Assembly: GCF_007655135.1 (NCBI RefSeq)
Contig: NC_045127.1
Coordinates: 8,441,001-8,505,000, forward strand
Reading direction: 5' to 3'
Source: Punica granatum
Taxonomy: Eukaryota; Streptophyta; Magnoliopsida; Myrtales; Lythraceae
DNA length: 64,000 nucleotides
Shown here: in pieces, positions 61,318 to 64,000 of the stretch
How the letters are laid out: each line of letters starts with the position of its first letter
Position numbering within the stretch: the first letter of the stretch is position 1
Program-made: the position numbers and the translations under genes
The notes under the pieces: model-generated
What the model was told of the DNA's origin: nothing
Seen by the model: only the letters and a program-made list of their open reading frames with translations
Databases searched by the model: none

Positions 61318-62288
61318 ACGTCAACCTGATGATGGATCTGAGTTAATATGAAGATCACCGCCGTGTTCGCATATCGAGCTAAGTTTGTGCTTGCATAAGT
61401 ACGCGGGGTAGTTTTCTTGCCAGATCAAAATGTAAATTCCTGGCGCCTAGCTTTTGTTCTTGGGTAATTCAAACTTAAAATTATTTTGTGCAATACTCTT
61501 GTGCCTAAATTGGCTGTAAATGATTATGAATTACTGTTATTGATAAAGCAATCTAGCTGTCTGTACGATTCTTTTGGCCATAAGACCAGTAACAACTCAA
61601 ATCTAATTCGGTTTTGCAACATCATACCATAGCTTCTCCATCAGATAACAAAAGCTCAACAATAATCGATTATAGACTCAGAGATCTCAACCACTTGCCT
61701 TCTAGGCTGATCAGTCCTATTGAGTTTCTCCTGTATCAAATGCCAGATTCTAGAACCAAACTCGAAGTGTTAGGCCTTGCTCAGTTAATACCACCAACGT
61801 AAATCAACCGACACTTGGGGCTCTATTGGCTTGATATTGCTTCTACTGCATAGTCTGAACTCAAGTAAGTTAAAGTCCGAACAACAAAAAAATGACATGA
61901 TCCTTTACACCATGCTGTCAATAAGTTAGAATTGATGATCGAACTTGATGCCCATTTCGATCTATACGTATTACAAATGTGTAAGATGGCAATCTCTCTG
62001 ACCTCCACCTCAACTCGCTGAACCTCGAGGACAAGCGCAATTTCCCTAACCAAAAAAAGTTCAATTTTTCAAAAAACATTCTAACAAAAAAGGATTACAA
62101 AGGTGCTTCCTATTTGAGATAGATTTAAAATGCAAGTCTGGAATACGCACGAGCGGGGAAAACAGTTGTCGTGCAGCATACTCAGCCGAGCTTCAGGCAT
62201 AGAATACAGTGGTATGTCCCCTTACCTGGCCCAATCTCTATCCCAAGCACTGGACCCGTAACTTTCACAATACTGGTTTTTCCACCTC

Positions 62289-64000
62289 TCAAAGCTGCTT
62301 CTTATCCAGACCAGCAGCAGCTTGCCCTTGCCGTTTCTTCCAAGCTGGTATCTTCCCGGGGAAAGCCCATCTCAACAGCCTCTCCCATGAGTAGCATCCC
62401 ACAAACATGAGAGCCGCCCACAGCAGCAATTTATCCCTCAATCCCGGCGGCAAAGGAACCAGCTTCAGCCAATCATTCAAGTCCCGGAACATATCCGAAG
62501 TAATCACCGTGAAGAACCCGACGGCCGCCCATAAGGCATATAGGAAGGGCTTGTTCTCTGGGATGCTCTGATTGAAAGGGTGGCCCATGTAGTTCACTGC
62601 GAAAGTGGCTACCTGTATCATCATGCTTACCATGTACGAGACTGTGTTGACAAGGTTGGGGTGGAAGTCTGAATCGGGCTCTATGCATTCCTCGGGCATG
62701 TACTTCTCAGCCTCTTTAACGGACGAGATCAAGAAGAACAAATGGACTGCGAACTGGCCCATCAGGGAGAGGAAGACATAGGAGCAGAACACGTGCGGGT
62801 GCGGCCGAGCAGAGGAGAGATTCAGTAGAGGCCGAGCATGAGAAATAAACAGGAAGAAAGCTGCTGTGAAAACTCCACTTATTGTCGCCTGAACATCGCC
62901 GAGTTTCACACCATCCAAATACATGACACTTAAGACGTAGGCTGTGGCGAGGCAGTTTAGGCCAAGGATCTTGAACATTTGGAGAGTGGTCACAAGAGTG
63001 CTTCGCCCCTGACGGATAATGTCGGTGGTTGGGCTCACTGAAGCATGCTTAGCAGTGAAGGGAGAGGCCATGGAGGCATCCCCGAGCTTCACTACTGGGG
63101 CCGCGCGGCCATCACCTTCCTCATTCAGCTCATCCATCATCTTCTTCAGCTTCTGCCGTTGCAACTCCGCAGCTGTGAGGTGACGAGAACTGGGAGTTTC
63201 TGCTTTCATGATCGACTTAGTTCTCGAACCTTCTCCATTAGCAAGTGGAGGCTTGGATTTCTTCACTTTCCCAGACTTTGTGGATTCATCTTTCGATGCT
63301 TCAGAAGAGGGTTTTCCAGTTTGCGCTGGAGGCACAGCATTCAGTAGAGCAACTCCGACATGGGCCTGAAAAAGAAGAGGCATCATTATGCTGCTCAAGC
63401 CTTACTCTCCTGGGCCATGTTCGGCATGAAAAATGAAAGGAGTATTGTCAATGTATTCATGCATTCCTATTCCTTTACACCACATAGCCTCAGGTTTCCA
63501 CACTGAAATGAGAATATGCAATTGACAGCAAGACATATTCAGGGAACATATAGCACAGATACTATCATATAACTAATTTTTTGCTGACTCGCGTGTCCGG
63601 GCTTCGCCCAACTAATTCCGGGACTCCGTGAACCCCTGGCACCACACGGAGCGAGTAATCACGCCAAAAGCGCTTCGGCGGCTCCAAGGGGTTTCGAATC
63701 TGGGATCAGGTGGATATATGAGCTACGCCAAGCCCTTGGAGTTTCATATAACTATTTAGTAATTATAACTGGTGACCCACTGAAGCTTACCTTTCCCTTC
63801 CCACAGCAGATTGAACATATTTCAAATTAAACTTAAATGTTTCTTCGTGATTGCAAAATCAACAGTCATTGACGACCATGAACCCACTGCATAAATATCA
63901 TAATTGCTCGAGAATATATCAAAAACAGCTCACCTGCTTCAGAGCTCCAACATCATTGGTTCCATCACCACACATCAGTGTTATCCTTCCAACTGATTTG
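62289..64000 (-). CDS. P5A-type ATPase (PDR2/MIA-like), 3' part, cut by window edge
   Basis: P5A ATPases are endoplasmic-reticulum P-type ATPases that remove misplaced transmembrane helices and affect manganese and phosphate responses in plants (PDR2/MIA in Arabidopsis). Two exons are visible on the minus strand: 64000-63934 (partial) and 63365-62289 (last, 359 codons with stop). The first ends with the P-type hinge motif CGDGTNDVGALKQ, and the second continues AHVGVALLNAVPP, a seamless family join. A Lys/Ser-rich cytosolic stretch follows, then about six membrane segments (ILGLNCLATAYVLSVMYL; SGVFTAAFFLFISHA; FCSYVFLSLMGQFAVHLFFL; VNTVSYMVSMMIQVATFAV; FLYALWAAVGFFTVI; LLLWAALMFVGCYSWERLL), as expected for M5-M10. 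The tail is Lys-rich (KIPAWKKRQG ... LDKKQL). Phosphorylation and ATP-binding domains lie outside the window. Confidence 0.92.
63576..63743 (-). mobile_element. SINE (tRNA-derived, family A) in the P5A ATPase intron
   Basis: On the minus strand box A is TTGGCGTAGCTCA and box B is AGATTCGAAACCCC, with an A-rich end (CAGCAAAAAAT). The target duplication TCATATAACTA flanks it at 63565-63575 and 63744-63754. The body (GTGATTACTCGCTC, then TTCACGGAG) matches the SINE at 5671-5854. Confidence 0.88.

Noticed and set aside
63576..63743. tRNA gene in the P5A ATPase intron
   Set aside because: Box A and box B are present, but no cloverleaf with paired acceptor stem can be drawn. The A tail and target duplication show a SINE.

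Overview
The window is nuclear DNA of a flowering plant, most likely a eudicot. The genes have many short exons with GT-AG introns, the spacers are AT-rich, and there are plant-type SINEs, MITEs and MULE/hAT-like DNA elements plus pieces of organelle DNA. I cannot name the species. All gene models below were built by hand by joining exons across splice sites; every complete model stays in frame from start to stop.

Layout. 1-3242: gene-poor AT-rich DNA with a MITE. 3243-5372 (-): a COQ10-like coenzyme Q-binding START protein (4 exons, 256 aa). 6839-9139 (-): a COR27/COR28-like cold and clock regulator (5 exons, 237 aa) with a G-box and evening elements upstream. 9311-12224: a tandemly duplicated ~1.48 kb block. 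12225-20985: no recognisable gene. 22677-24885 (+): an ABF/AREB-type bZIP factor of abscisic acid signalling (4 coding exons, 437 aa). 25805-30622 (-): THO complex subunit THO5 (8 exons, 800 aa). From memory, the COR27 - bZIP - THO5 order matches three adjacent Arabidopsis loci (At5g42900-At5g42910-At5g42920), so this looks like conserved microsynteny.

The most unusual part is 31118-62190: three copies of a gene for trimethylguanosine synthase (TGS1), the enzyme that hypermethylates the caps of snRNAs and snoRNAs. Copy 1 (-, 32280-37321) is complete (11 exons, 712 aa, WW-like motif and methyltransferase domain). It forms a large inverted repeat with copy 2 (+, 45847-51513), which is a pseudogene: exons 3-4 and most of exon 5 are gone, there is a premature stop, and exon 7 carries a +1 frameshift. 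Copy 3 (+, 56781-61317) is a direct repeat of copy 2 but keeps an open frame through 10 exons (585 aa); it has lost the WW region and intron 5 and gained a 315-bp internal tandem duplication that turned intron sequence into exon. Each copy acquired its own insertions after duplication, and the other copies serve as empty sites: a hAT-like element and a MULE beside copy 1; a SINE and a 1.3 kb plastid insertion (psaJ-rpl33-rps18) inside copy 2; a MITE and a MULE in copy 3; and a long-TIR element between copies 2 and 3. Fragments of organellar large-subunit rRNA also travel with the duplicated unit.

62289-64000 (-) is the 3' end of a P5A-type ATPase (PDR2/MIA-like), cut by the window edge, with a SINE in its intron. 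I found no new multi-gene system. The noteworthy biology is the recent TGS1 amplification, the possible diverged paralogue (copy 3), and the evening elements shared between the COR27 promoter and a duplicated repeat.
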